From Aliikangiella maris (GTDB taxonomy: Bacteria; Pseudomonadota; Gammaproteobacteria; Enterobacterales; Kangiellaceae): a DNA stretch of 64,000 bases. Shown in pieces: positions 36,649 through 46,638 of this stretch. Position 1 is the stretch's first letter; the number at the start of each line of letters is the position of its first letter. The stretch lies in assembly GCF_040719265.1 (NCBI RefSeq), contig NZ_JBFDAH010000005.1, positions 124,001 through 188,000 on the forward strand, written 5' to 3'. Position numbers and translations under genes: made by a program. The notes beneath the pieces were generated by a model. It saw only the letters and a list, made by a program, of their open reading frames with translations. It ran no database searches and had not been told where the DNA came from.

Positions 36649-38645
36649 ACTTATCAGATAATGCGGTTGAAGAAATTCTTGGCGATACTGGCCCGTTTGC
36701 TTCCGTTAACCCCCATTTTAAAGTTCGCAAAGAACAACAGCAGATGGCTGTTGCCGTTAATCAGGCCATCTATGAATGTCACAATTTACTGGTAGAAGCT
36801 GGCACTGGTGTAGGTAAAACCTTTGCTTATTTGGTTCCTGCTTTACTATCGGGTAAGCAAGTGGTTATTTCGACCGGCACAAAGAATTTGCAGGATCAGC
36901 TTTATAAACGTGACTTGCCAGCAGTTTATAAAATACTCAATATATCCCCGCAAACAGCGCTTTTAAAAGGCCGAGCTAACTATTTGTGTGAATATCGCCT
37001 TGAATCAACTTTGGCGGCTGGGCGTCTACCAGATCCTACTGCGGTTAAACATTTAGGCATAGTTACTCAGTGGCGAGATAAAACTATCGCTGGAGACTTG
37101 AATGAGCTGTCAGATTTACCTGAGAATTCGCCATTAATCAGTTATATCACGAGCACTGCCGATAATTGTCTTGGACAGGATTGTCCTTTTTTCGAAAAAT
37201 GTTATTTAGCTAAAGCCAGAGAAAAAGCTCGCCAGGCAAAAGTGCTAGTTGTTAACCACCATATATTACTTGCCGATTTAGTTTTAAAAGAAGACGGATT
37301 TGGCGAGTTACTGCCTGATACAGATATTTTTGTTATTGATGAGGCCCATCATCTGGTTAAAACTGCCTATCAATTTTATGGCAGTGTATTATCTAGTCGT
37401 CAATTGACTGAGCTTTGTCGTGAACTTGAACTGGAATATCGGACTCAGGTGACAGATTGTCGAGATTTAATGCTGGCTGCGCAAACGTTAGCCGTTGAAG
37501 TGAAGGCTTTTCGTTTGGCACTACCCGAATATGATATTAAAGATGATTGGCAACCAAACGCTGTGCTCAAGAAAAAATATAGAGAATTATATATAAAAAT
37601 CAATGAGCTATACAATGTGGTTAAAGTTAATTCTACTCGAACAAAAGTCCTTGAGTCGTGTTTTGAACGCTTGCAGTACTTTATAGAGGTGATGCATTAT
37701 TTTAATCATTTCGATGGATTACCAATTGAAAATATGGCGGTGATCTCTGCTGAAGGAGAAACAGAGTTCGCACCTAAAGACAATGAAGTGAGAATCAATT
37801 GGTTTGAAACAGCTAAAAGTGGTTTTCGATTGCATTCTACGCCGCTTGATGTGGCACGATTTTTTCAACAATCCAGACAACGTTATCGACATTCAAGTTG
37901 GATTTTAACTTCGGCAACCTTGACGGTTAACAATCAATTTAATCACTTTATTGATGCGCTGGGTTGGGAGTCAATAAAAACACTCATGTTGCCTTCTTCA
38001 TTTGATTATCAGCGTCAGTCTTTGCTATATGTACCGAGAGGCTTACCATCCACTCGCGACACTAATCATACCTACTATTCGATGCAGGCAATCATGCCCA
38101 TATTGGAAACGATACGAGGTCGTACCTTTATTTTATTTACCAGCCATCGGGCACTTAAAACAGGGGCGGAACTGTTGCGTGAGCATACCGAGTTTGAATG
38201 TCTGGTGCAGGGAGAAGGGAGTAAACAGGCTTTACTTGAACAGTTTGTAGCAATGCCCAATAGCTTACTGTTGGCAACAGGGAGTTTTTGGGAGGGGGTT
38301 GATGTCGCAGGAGATAGCCTGGTTTTAGTGATTATCGATAAGCTACCTTTTGCGCCACCAGATGATCCAATTTTGAATGCTAAAATGGTGCGTTGTCGGG
38401 AAATGGGCGGAAATCCTTTCTATGATTTGCAAATTCCAGAAGCGGTATTAACTCTAAAGCAGGGGGTGGGACGCTTAATACGCAGTGTTCGAGATAGGGG
38501 GGTTGTTTGTCTTTGTGATACACGATTGGTGGGTAAGTCATACGGAGAAGTCTTTGTGAACAGTTTGCCCAATATGCGTCGAACACGCGATCCTCAATTG
38601 GTGATTGAATTTTTGACTGATATAATGGACTCAATTGATTGTTAA
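36645..38645 (+). CDS. yoaA: YoaA/DinG-family ATP-dependent DNA helicase (XPD-like, Fe-S)
   Basis: 666 residues from a TTG overlapping the previous stop. Walker A is in VEAGTGVGKTFAYL and the DEAH box in VIDEAHHLV; helicase C motifs include FILFTSHRALK, GSFWEGVDVAGDSL and QGVGRLIRS. Four cysteines between motifs Ia and II (YLCEYRL, then NCLGQDCPFFEKC) match the iron-sulfur cluster of XPD-type helicases. It unwinds damaged or stalled replication DNA with 5'-3' polarity by analogy. The order yoaA-tsaB is that of E. coli. I looked for a LexA box upstream and did not find one. Confidence 0.93.
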   Translation: MNLSDNAVEEILGDTGPFASVNPHFKVRKEQQQMAVAVNQAIYECHNLLVEAGTGVGKTFAYLVPALLSGKQVVISTGTKNLQDQLYKRDLPAVYKILNISPQTALLKGRANYLCEYRLESTLAAGRLPDPTAVKHLGIVTQWRDKTIAGDLNELSDLPENSPLISYITSTADNCLGQDCPFFEKCYLAKAREKARQAKVLVVNHHILLADLVLKEDGFGELLPDTDIFVIDEAHHLVKTAYQFYGSVLSSRQLTELCRELELEYRTQVTDCRDLMLAAQTLAVEVKAFRLALPEYDIKDDWQPNAVLKKKYRELYIKINELYNVVKVNSTRTKVLESCFERLQYFIEVMHYFNHFDGLPIENMAVISAEGETEFAPKDNEVRINWFETAKSGFRLHSTPLDVARFFQQSRQRYRHSSWILTSATLTVNNQFNHFIDALGWESIKTLMLPSSFDYQRQSLLYVPRGLPSTRDTNHTYYSMQAIMPILETIRGRTFILFTSHRALKTGAELLREHTEFECLVQGEGSKQALLEQFVAMPNSLLLATGSFWEGVDVAGDSLVLVIIDKLPFAPPDDPILNAKMVRCREMGGNPFYDLQIPEAVLTLKQGVGRLIRSVRDRGVVCLCDTRLVGKSYGEVFVNSLPNMRRTRDPQLVIEFLTDIMDSIDC

Positions 38646-38669
38646 CTACCTGATTGTAACTAAACCTTT

Positions 38670-39431
38670 ATGTCGCGCCTTATCAGTATAGATACCTCTA
38701 CCGAAGCATTTTCAGTTGCCTTATATAATCAAGGCGAAGTATTAGAAGAATTTGCTGTCGCTCCTCGAGAACATGCCAGGCGCTTATTACCTGCCGTCGA
38801 ATCGCTGTTAGCCAATGCACAATTATCGTTAAGTCAGCTTGATGGCATGGTATGTACTGTCGGACCTGGCGCATTTACAGGGATTCGAATAGGGGTTTCG
38901 GTGGCGCAAGGCTTAGCAGAAGGTGCTGATTTACCGGTTATTCCTGTTTCCAGTCTGGCAAACATGGCGCAACAGGTCATATTAGAGCAAGCCGCAGAAA
39001 TGGTGTTTACGGCAATTGATGCGAGGATGCAGGAAGTGTATTTTGCGGTTTATCAAGCTGATGAAAATTCGTTACCACGTATTTATCATGACGAAGTAGT
39101 TATTTCTCCACAACAGATTGATATTAAAGAGTTGTTGTCAAAAATTTATTTGCAACAACAGAGTACAACAACGGCGACATTATATACAATTGGCAGTGGC
39201 TGGCAATCTTATGCTGAACTTTTTGATCGGCATGATTTAACGATAGGCCATTTAAATCAAGACAAAGTTACTTTTGCCTGGGCTCCGGCTAAATCTAATT
39301 TTCCGAAAGCAAGCGCTAGTTTTCCATTGGCACTAGAGGCTTTAAAACAACAAAATGAACTCGTTGCCGAACAACTTCAACCGGTATATTTGAGAAATAA
39401 TGTCGCTATTAAAAAATCGGTTGAAAAATAA
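38670..39431 (+). CDS. tsaB: tRNA threonylcarbamoyladenosine biosynthesis protein TsaB
   Basis: 253 residues. N-terminal ISIDTSTEAFSVALY, then EHARRLLPAVESLL and the family signature VGPGAFTGIRIGVSVAQGLA. TsaB is the inactive ASKHA-fold partner that dimerizes with TsaD and, with TsaE, transfers threonylcarbamoyl to A37 of tRNAs reading ANN codons. It lies 24 bp after yoaA and is probably co-transcribed. The C-terminus LQPVYLRNNVA is also typical. Confidence 0.95.
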   Translation: MSRLISIDTSTEAFSVALYNQGEVLEEFAVAPREHARRLLPAVESLLANAQLSLSQLDGMVCTVGPGAFTGIRIGVSVAQGLAEGADLPVIPVSSLANMAQQVILEQAAEMVFTAIDARMQEVYFAVYQADENSLPRIYHDEVVISPQQIDIKELLSKIYLQQQSTTTATLYTIGSGWQSYAELFDRHDLTIGHLNQDKVTFAWAPAKSNFPKASASFPLALEALKQQNELVAEQLQPVYLRNNVAIKKSVEK

Positions 39432-39539
39432 GCTATACTTAAGCAGTTAAACATTGGGTAAATTCATCTGTATATATTCAATATTTATTTATTTCGGTCC
39501 AGCTAAGTTAATATCCTTTTTTAACAAAGGTTTAGATAC

Positions 39540-39884
39540 GTGATTAATTCGGTTAGCCAAACTTACGTGGATTCGCCTTCTAGGGGTAATTTGCGTAATA
39601 ATTTGCAGGTAGAAGTCACCACTAAAAGTGAAGTGGTTAATCGAGCTGCGGTTAACGATGAGAGCAACGCACCTTCAAAAAATGATGCTTCGGATATTTA
39701 CCAAAGAATTGAACGAGCCGGAAACTCACAGCAATACATTCAGACTATAGAAAATCGAAATCAGTTTGATACCCTCGAACGTGGTTTTGCCAGCCAGCCA
39801 CCGATTCAACAATATCAAAATAATCAGCAAATTATTCAGCGGGATGAAGTCAACCAACTTTTCAGTATCAGTTTATTTGCTTGA
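39540..39884 (+). CDS. Hypothetical polar Asn/Gln-rich protein
   Basis: 114 residues from a GTG with AAAGG upstream. Rich in Asn, Gln and Ser, no signal peptide and no membrane segment. It ends hydrophobic (VNQLFSISLFA). The arrangement (polar linker, then a short hydrophobic end) recalls small accessory or adaptor proteins, but no family is recognisable. Confidence 0.55.
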   Translation: MINSVSQTYVDSPSRGNLRNNLQVEVTTKSEVVNRAAVNDESNAPSKNDASDIYQRIERAGNSQQYIQTIENRNQFDTLERGFASQPPIQQYQNNQQIIQRDEVNQLFSISLFA

Positions 39885-40030
39885 TAATACTATTGGGCGA
39901 GTCAGTTTATAGTGCCAGATAAACTGAATATTTAATGTAAATAATAGTATCCAATCAGTGAAATAAGTAATTTTAGCAAGTACGCTTTATTAGTAATTTC
40001 ATCCTTACGATAGTAATAACTAGCGTGCGC

Positions 40031-40450
40031 TCAATTTAAATATTGTTCATAGTTTTGGGCTGGATGAGTGGCAAAACGAGTCCCAGATGTTGAGTCTTTT
40101 GGTTTGGGTAATGAATTGGTCTTTTTATGAGGAAAACGCTGATTTTCTTTTTTCGTCTCACTAGAAGATGTAGTATTGATATTTTGATTGAATGAATATT
40201 CTCGAAAGGTATTGCGTAGTTGATTGTCTGTAATAAATTCAAGTTGAAATTCTTCGATGCTTTTATTGCTTAAATTTAGTTGGTGGTGTTGTTTGTCTAA
40301 TACCTGAAGAGTATTTTCAGCTTCTATACTGAGTGTTTCATTTTTTAACATGGGTTGCGATGTATTGATATAAAACAGACAGAAAAATAAAATGACTATC
40401 GTGACTCCTTGAATGGTGAAGATAATTTTTGAGATAATGGAGAATGGCAT
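40031..40450 (-). CDS. Hypothetical single-pass membrane protein
   Basis: 139 residues with AGGG seven bases before the ATG. One N-terminal transmembrane segment (about 8-28: IIFTIQGVTIVILFFCLFYI) is followed by a polar periplasmic region and a Ser/Thr/Lys/Pro-rich tail. No family recognised. The good ribosome site and conventional topology favour a real gene. Confidence 0.6.
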   Translation of the reverse strand: MPFSIISKIIFTIQGVTIVILFFCLFYINTSQPMLKNETLSIEAENTLQVLDKQHHQLNLSNKSIEEFQLEFITDNQLRNTFREYSFNQNINTTSSSETKKENQRFPHKKTNSLPKPKDSTSGTRFATHPAQNYEQYLN

Positions 40451-40899
40451 GGGCTTTCCCTGTCAGCTTAATTGAGTTAATCTTGCGCTAGATCAAAGAA
40501 TAACAAACCTGATTAATTTACGGAAAATTATTTTAATTTTAATAAAGTTTTGAGATAGATTTTTTACTCTAAAGATTGAATTCATACTATTAATCGAATA
40601 ATACTCACAAAATTCTAATAGTCTTAAAAAAGAGATGTTAAATTTTACCCGTATTTTGATAAATAGTTAGGGGTAAATAGTTGAGGTAAATATAAATTAT
40701 ATTCAATGCGGCTAGTCTAATTGATTTAAAAATTAAGTAAGAGCAATTTTATTGGATGATCTTAATTAGGCCTGTTTGAGTTAAGGCTTAAACATAAACT
40801 TAAAGGACCAGTCGTTGATTTTGGAGACTGATCCCATTAATATTCATATGAGATTTTATATTTATCTCGACGAGCTAATGATAAGTCTATAAGTGTAGA
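40451..40899. other. AT-rich intergenic region, nothing clear
   Basis: About 450 bp between two minus-strand genes. One imperfect hairpin (GGACCAGTC / GACTGATCC, about 40805-40834) lies downstream of the DHH gene and could be a weak terminator. No ORF or RNA gene is apparent. Confidence 0.5.
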
Positions 40900-41829
40900 T
40901 TACCCGTCGACAGTGATTTGCTGAATCAATTCATTCAACGTTTTTTCCGCATGCTCATGTGCAACCTGACAGGTGCCTGCGGCTTCATGACCACCACCGC
41001 CATACTTTAGCATTAATTCACCGACATTCGTTTGAGATGTTTTATTGAAAATAGATTTTCCTGTCGCAAAAACAGTATTTTGCTTTTGGAAACCCCACAT
41101 TACATGAATAGAAATATTAACCTGTGGGTAGAGTGCATAAATAACAAATCGGTTACCGGCATGAATGACTTCTTCTTCGCGTAAATCGAGCACCACCAGA
41201 TTATTATAAACGTGGGCACATCGTTTTAATTGTGCTTCAAATAGTGGTCGTTGTTGTTCATAGAGTTTTATTCGCTCGGCAACATCAGGTAGTTGCATAA
41301 TTTCATCAATAGTGTGGTATTTACAATAGTCGATTAAATCCATCATCAAGTTATAGTTAGATATGCGAAACTCTCGAAATCGACCTAAGCCGGTACGGGC
41401 ATCCATTAGAAAATTTAGTAAATCCCAACCTTTAGGTTCGAGTACTTGTTGTTGATTAAACTGTGCTGAATCACCGCGGTCAACCGCTTCCATCATTTCA
41501 CGCCATACACTGGGAAAAGCTTTTAGTCCGCCATAATGTTGCCAAACTACTCTAGCTGCCGAAGGCGCATCGGGATCGATGATATGATTATCCATTTGTT
41601 CATTACGCAGCGTTTCAGAGAAATGATGATCGAATGCTAGATGAACACCAGGGACATAAGGTAGGTTTGTTGATATATCTTTTGCAGTTACTTCGACTTT
41701 TCCATCCTGCATATCTTTAGGGTGAACAAATAGTATATCATCGATCATGTCGAGGTGTTTCAGAAGAACAGCGCATACCAGGCCATCAAAATCGCTGCGT
41801 GTTATCAGGCGAAACTTATCACCACTCAT
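40900..41829 (-). CDS. DHH-family phosphoesterase
   Basis: 309 residues from the ATG at 41829, with AAGGAG six bases upstream; an upstream TTG in frame lacks a site. Motif I SDFDGLVCA, motif III AFDHHFSE and the DHHA1 motif GGGGHEAAGTC near the C-terminus identify a DHH/DHHA1 phosphoesterase (RecJ, NrnA and exopolyphosphatase-like group). Metal-dependent hydrolysis of a phosphodiester or polyphosphate is expected; the substrate cannot be read. It stands alone, with long gaps on both sides. Confidence 0.88.
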   Translation of the reverse strand: MSGDKFRLITRSDFDGLVCAVLLKHLDMIDDILFVHPKDMQDGKVEVTAKDISTNLPYVPGVHLAFDHHFSETLRNEQMDNHIIDPDAPSAARVVWQHYGGLKAFPSVWREMMEAVDRGDSAQFNQQQVLEPKGWDLLNFLMDARTGLGRFREFRISNYNLMMDLIDYCKYHTIDEIMQLPDVAERIKLYEQQRPLFEAQLKRCAHVYNNLVVLDLREEEVIHAGNRFVIYALYPQVNISIHVMWGFQKQNTVFATGKSIFNKTSQTNVGELMLKYGGGGHEAAGTCQVAHEHAEKTLNELIQQITVDG

Positions 41830-42403
41830 TAAAATCTCCTTCAAGCCATTATTTTGTAAACGATATAATGTCTACAGACAAGTTATAGGGGTTGGGATTC
41901 ATTGAGTTAAGTATAGTCAAAGTTCAAATGAGTCGTTCAGTGATTTAATATCACAATGAGAGAATTTTAGCTTTTTACTTGTTTTGTGAGAGGCTGGTCA
42001 ATCGTTATGTCATTTCAAACGCCAGCTAGCGCATACTTTGGATACAAACACGAGAGTTGTTTTTGCTCGTATTGTGCTATTGATATGGATGCTCTTGCTT
42101 AAGTTCTAGAAAAAGTTGACGAATATTAAAAAATCAATGGCGATTAGTAATCTAAATCAACATTTTAAATAGCTAAAAAGAATAAAAAATATTATGCTGA
42201 TTAATAAATATATCGAATTTTTTCTTAATTTTTTTGAATAAAAAATAGCCAGAAAATAAATTTCATTGTTATCAGCATATTGTTTTAGCTGTCTGCTAAA
42301 TTATGCGATTTGATATTTTTACGGCGGTTTGCTCATGGGTGGTTTCTAGATACACCAAGTTGAGCTAAAATTTTCGATTAATATGCGCCTAATCTAAGAG
42401 TAA
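41830..42403. other. AT-rich divergent intergenic region
   Basis: About 570 bp between the DHH gene (minus) and yceH (plus). Very AT-rich near 42180-42260. I see no ORF with a start and ribosome site and no RNA gene, and did not find a LexA-type box before yceH-polB. Confidence 0.5.
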
Positions 42404-43129
42404 ATGATAAACATGGTTAAAAGAGTTGAATTGACGGCAGTAGAACAAAGGGTAATTGGTTGCTTGATTGAAAAATCCATTACTACGCCTGATTTGTATC
42501 CTTTATCGCTTAATGCATTAACCAACGCCTGCAACCAAAAAAGTAATCGAGAGCCTGTAATGAGTTTGAGTGAAGCCCAGGTGCAAGATACGATAGAACA
42601 ACTACTTGAAAAACGATTGGTCATAAAACAGGCTGGTGCATCCAGTCGAGTTGCAAAGTATCAGCATCGTTTTTGTAATACTGAATTTAGCGATTTGCAG
42701 TTGACCGCACAACAGTTAGGAATTATTTGCGTGTTACTGCTCAGAGGGCCTCAAACGCCAGGTGAGTTGCGAACACGTACGGCTAGACTTTGCCAATTTT
42801 CTCAAGTTAGCGAAGTTGAAGCGTTATTGACTCAATTAACAGAGCAGTCTGATCCCATTATTTGCCAGTTACCTAGAGAGCCTGGTCGACGTGAATCGCG
42901 CTATCAGCATTGTTTTAGTGATATGCCGGTACCAGCAACTAAGACTCAATCTGCGCTTTCCGATGGCCAATCGTTGTCGGTGAGTGTCAATGAAGTACAA
43001 CCGGAATCTGCCGAATCAGCAACGACCAGTGCGGTATTAAACGCTCGTATAAGTCAGCTCGAAGAACAAGTTGAATTATTGACTTTAATGGTAGAAGAGT
43101 TACAAGAAAAACTTTCTTCTTTTGAATGA
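42404..43129 (+). CDS. yceH: YceH (DUF480) family protein
   Basis: 241 residues; the ATG at 42413 is an alternative start. The core has LTAVEQRVIGCLIEKSITTP, YPLSLNALTNACNQKSNREP and LRGPQTPGELRTRTARL, which identify the DUF480 family (two winged-helix domains). A low-complexity spacer and a C-terminal coiled coil (ISQLEEQVELLTLMVEELQ) follow. The molecular function of YceH is not established. The stop overlaps the polB start (ATGA), so the two are translationally coupled, which is an unusual pairing. Confidence 0.92.
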   Translation: MINMVKRVELTAVEQRVIGCLIEKSITTPDLYPLSLNALTNACNQKSNREPVMSLSEAQVQDTIEQLLEKRLVIKQAGASSRVAKYQHRFCNTEFSDLQLTAQQLGIICVLLLRGPQTPGELRTRTARLCQFSQVSEVEALLTQLTEQSDPIICQLPREPGRRESRYQHCFSDMPVPATKTQSALSDGQSLSVSVNEVQPESAESATTSAVLNARISQLEEQVELLTLMVEELQEKLSSFE

Positions 43130-45666
43130 CTCAGGGTAATTTACAGCCGTTTTCGGGCAAAGGTTTTATCATAAGTCGGCATAGTTTTGATCAGGCTCAG
43201 CAAGCTATTATTGAACTATGGGTGGTAACTGACACACAGCGGGTAAAACTAAAAATCACAGATGAACAGCCTGTCTTTTTTATTGAGCAAAGTAATTTTT
43301 TAGCGGTTAAACAGTTATTTAAAACCCAAAATTTCTGGTATAGCATTCGTCCACTTAGCATGTATAATTTTGCTGAGCAACAGATTGCCGGTATTTATTT
43401 TAAAAATATCAGTGACAGTTTTAAAGCGAGAGATTTACTAAGCGAAAATTCAATTCAATTATATGAAGCCAACATTCGTTTAACCGAGCGCTTCTTAATG
43501 GAGCGCTTTATAAATGCCGGAATTGAATTTATCGGTTATGAAAGTTTGCATAACGATGTCGTTACCATCGAAAATGCGAAAATAAAACCGACAGATTACC
43601 AGCCAGAATTACGTGTATTATCGCTTGATATTGAATGTTCACCGTCAGGTGAGTTATACAGTGTTGGATTATATGCTGGCAGTAAAGTTGGTATTACCCA
43701 ATCTGTCGATAATCCGACTGATATGCTTAATGAGGCCATTTCTAACTCGTTGACTTATAAAAAAGTCATCATGCGTGGTGAACAAGAAACAGCAGAGTTT
43801 CAATTAAATCTTCAACCAAAATCTAAAACTGATATTCGAGCAAACAATCAACAAAAAGATCCGCTAGATGAATGTTTAAAAGAAATTAACTATATTGACT
43901 GGGTTACTAGCGAAAAAGATATTCTTTTAACGCTCGAAGCAACGATACAGCAAATTGATCCTGACATTATTATTGGCTGGAATGTTATAGACTTTGACTT
44001 TCGTTTATTAGCCCGAAGGGCAAAACATCACAATTTACAGTTGCGCATTGGTCGAGGTAAGTGTCATTTTCAATGGATTGAAAGTCGGGTTGATAAAGGA
44101 CAGGGTTATATTCAGCTACCTGGCAGAAAAGTTATTGATGGAATTACTGCTTTGAAAGCAGAGGCCTATTTTTTTCCAAGCTTTTCTCTTGAATCAATGG
44201 CACAACACTTTTTAGGTGTTGGTAAAAAAACTGAAAATGCCAATGATCGACTTGATGAAATTGTTTATAACTTTAAGTTTAATAAAATAAAACTAGCTGA
44301 ATATAATTTACAGGATTGTATTTTAGTTTGGGAGATTTTTGCGCAAACAAGGCTGTTAGAGTTTTTGATTTTTAGAAGCCAATTGACTGGGCTTGAACTT
44401 GATCGTGCTGGTGGCTCTGTCGCTGCATTCACTCATTTATATTTGCCTCGTTTACATCGTTATGGTTATGTTTCTCCAAACCTACCTGACAGTGGTGGAC
44501 TAATGAGTCCTGGTGGTTATGTAATGGACTCTAAGCCGGGGCTTTATCAACAAGTATTGGTTTTAGACTATAAAAGTCTATATCCATCAATTATTCGCAC
44601 ATTTAAAATTGATCCGCTTGGTTTGATTGCTGGTCTTAAAGAACCAGCAGATGCGATTGAAGGATTTCGAGGTGCCTGTTTTTCACGAGATAAAAATATT
44701 TTACCAAAGTTGATCGAACACCTTTGGTCGCAACGTGATATTGCCAAAGCTGAGAAAGATTTGGCGCGATCACAAGCTATTAAAATTTTAATGAATTCTT
44801 TTTATGGCGTGCTTGGATCGGGTGGATGTGCTTTTTATGATAGTCGACTAGCCAGTTCAATTACTTTACGCGGGCATGCCATCATGAAGCAAACCGCACA
44901 ATGGATTCGTGATTTAGGATTTGCTGTGATTTATGGGGATACTGATTCAACCTTTGTATTGTTAGGTAACACAGTCAGTAATCAACAGGCACAGGATATT
45001 GGTCACCAAATAGCGCAAACTATCAACCAACTCTGGCGGCAACATCTTGCTGAAGATTATCAGTTGGCTTGTTATCTTGAGATAGAATTTGAATCACACT
45101 TTACGCGATTTTTAATGCCAACCATTCGTGGATCTGAGAAAGGGAGCAAAAAACGTTACGCAGGTTTAAAAAATATAGCCAATAAGACTGAACTGGTTTT
45201 TAAAGGTTTAGAAAATGTCAGAAGTGATTGGACTGAGTTAGCCAAAATGTTTCAACGCGAACTTTATCAACTCTTATTTTCAGATAAAGATCCTTGTGAA
45301 TTTATCCGTCGGCGGGTAGAGGAAATATTGAATGGTCAATATGACGAACAACTGGTTTATCGCAAACGACTGGGGAGGCCGCTGGCTGCCTATCAAAAGA
45401 ATATTCCACCTCATGTGAAAGCGGCGCGCATGGCGGATGCTGAAAACAAACGACTGAACAAGCCGCTAAATTATCAAAACCGTGGGATAATTGCTTATGT
45501 GATGACACTTAACGGCCCTGAGCCAGTTGAGTATCAAAAGTCCTCAATTGACTATCAGCATTATATCGATAAACAAATCGAACCAGTCGCTGATGGTATT
45601 TTACCATTTACAGGATTATCTTTTGCACAGATTATAAAATCTCAATTAGGGTTGTTTGATGAGTAA
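43126..45666 (+). CDS. polB: DNA polymerase II (family B)
   Basis: 846 residues, longer than the E. coli enzyme (783). Proofreading motifs: ExoI LSLDIECSP, ExoII IIGWNVIDFDFRLL, ExoIII YNLQDCILVWEIF. Polymerase motifs: A LDYKSLYPSII, B KILMNSFYGVLG, C YGDTDSTFV, and KKRYAGLK. It carries out translesion and restart synthesis with 3'-5' proofreading. The extra length seems to lie in an insertion around residues 190-260 (MRGEQETAEF to EINYIDW). It follows yceH with a 4-bp overlap. Confidence 0.96.
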   Translation: MTQGNLQPFSGKGFIISRHSFDQAQQAIIELWVVTDTQRVKLKITDEQPVFFIEQSNFLAVKQLFKTQNFWYSIRPLSMYNFAEQQIAGIYFKNISDSFKARDLLSENSIQLYEANIRLTERFLMERFINAGIEFIGYESLHNDVVTIENAKIKPTDYQPELRVLSLDIECSPSGELYSVGLYAGSKVGITQSVDNPTDMLNEAISNSLTYKKVIMRGEQETAEFQLNLQPKSKTDIRANNQQKDPLDECLKEINYIDWVTSEKDILLTLEATIQQIDPDIIIGWNVIDFDFRLLARRAKHHNLQLRIGRGKCHFQWIESRVDKGQGYIQLPGRKVIDGITALKAEAYFFPSFSLESMAQHFLGVGKKTENANDRLDEIVYNFKFNKIKLAEYNLQDCILVWEIFAQTRLLEFLIFRSQLTGLELDRAGGSVAAFTHLYLPRLHRYGYVSPNLPDSGGLMSPGGYVMDSKPGLYQQVLVLDYKSLYPSIIRTFKIDPLGLIAGLKEPADAIEGFRGACFSRDKNILPKLIEHLWSQRDIAKAEKDLARSQAIKILMNSFYGVLGSGGCAFYDSRLASSITLRGHAIMKQTAQWIRDLGFAVIYGDTDSTFVLLGNTVSNQQAQDIGHQIAQTINQLWRQHLAEDYQLACYLEIEFESHFTRFLMPTIRGSEKGSKKRYAGLKNIANKTELVFKGLENVRSDWTELAKMFQRELYQLLFSDKDPCEFIRRRVEEILNGQYDEQLVYRKRLGRPLAAYQKNIPPHVKAARMADAENKRLNKPLNYQNRGIIAYVMTLNGPEPVEYQKSSIDYQHYIDKQIEPVADGILPFTGLSFAQIIKSQLGLFDE

Positions 45667-45781
45667 GTTCATATCAACACGCTATTTAACAGCTTATTTT
45701 TCCTTTTACTGCGTAGCGTCATTGGGATTTTAAATTTTTCTTTAACAATTATTATTTACTAATCGATTAAGAATTAACTTT

Positions 45782-46615
45782 ATGAGTCAACAAAAGAAAA
45801 CAATTTTAATTACCGGTTGTTCAACTGGTATTGGTTTTTGTGCAGCAAAAATTTTACATGAAAGAGGTTATCAGGTGTTTGCATCAGTTAAACAACTTAA
45901 AGATAAACCTCTACTTGAATCATTGGGGATCACTTGTGTACATTTGGATTTAAGTCAGCAAAATAGTATTGAACAAGGTTTAACTGAGGTGCTTAATATT
46001 ACCGGAGGTAGACTGGACTATTTGTTTAACAATGGTGCGTATGGTCAACCCGGTGCTATCGAAGATTTACCAACGGAAATATTACGGGAACAGTTTGAAG
46101 CGAATTTTTTTGGATGGCATCATTTGACTCGCTTAGTACTAAAAGTTATGCGCGAACAGGGATATGGGCGAATTGTGCAAAACAGTTCTGTGTTGGGATT
46201 TATATGTATGCCATATCGCGGAGCTTACAATGCTTCAAAATATGCGTTGGAAGGATTAACCGACACGCTGCGTCTTGAGTTAAAAGATACACCAATCAAA
46301 ATTTCGATTTTAGAGCCAGGACCTATTCGTTCCGCATTTAGAAAAAATGGCGCATTTAAATTTAAATCTAATATTGATTGGCAATCTAGTATTCATTATG
46401 AGAATTATTTGCAGCAACTGGCGCGACTTGAAGATACAGAAAAAGTACACCGGTTTTGTTTAGAGCCCGAAGCGGTCGTTACGTCTTTAATTCATGCATT
46501 AGAAAGTGACCGTCCTAAAGTAAGATACCGAATAACTTTTCCGACACATTTATTTAATGTCTTAAAAAGAATTATTCCTGCCAAATGGCTCGATAGCATA
46601 TTAGCAAAAGGTTAA
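45782..46615 (+). CDS. Short-chain dehydrogenase/reductase
   Basis: 277 residues. TGCSTGIGF nucleotide loop, LFNNGAYGQPGAIED in place of the usual NNAG, catalytic Ser in QNSSVLG, and YNASK. The C-terminal part (ISILEPGPIRSAFRKNG, VRYRITFPTHLFNVLKRIIP) matches the classical SDR group of YbbO-like proteins. The substrate is unknown. It is a single gene, followed by a hairpin at 46620. Confidence 0.88.
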   Translation: MSQQKKTILITGCSTGIGFCAAKILHERGYQVFASVKQLKDKPLLESLGITCVHLDLSQQNSIEQGLTEVLNITGGRLDYLFNNGAYGQPGAIEDLPTEILREQFEANFFGWHHLTRLVLKVMREQGYGRIVQNSSVLGFICMPYRGAYNASKYALEGLTDTLRLELKDTPIKISILEPGPIRSAFRKNGAFKFKSNIDWQSSIHYENYLQQLARLEDTEKVHRFCLEPEAVVTSLIHALESDRPKVRYRITFPTHLFNVLKRIIPAKWLDSILAKG

Positions 46616-46619
46616 AAGC

Positions 46620-46638
46620 AAGGTAGCGATGCTACCTT
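46620..46638 (+). terminator. Hairpin after the SDR gene
   Basis: Perfect 8-bp stem AAGGTAGC / GCTACCTT with a 3-nt loop, 5 bp after the stop. The following bases (ATTATTC) are AT-rich but not a T run. Confidence 0.55.
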
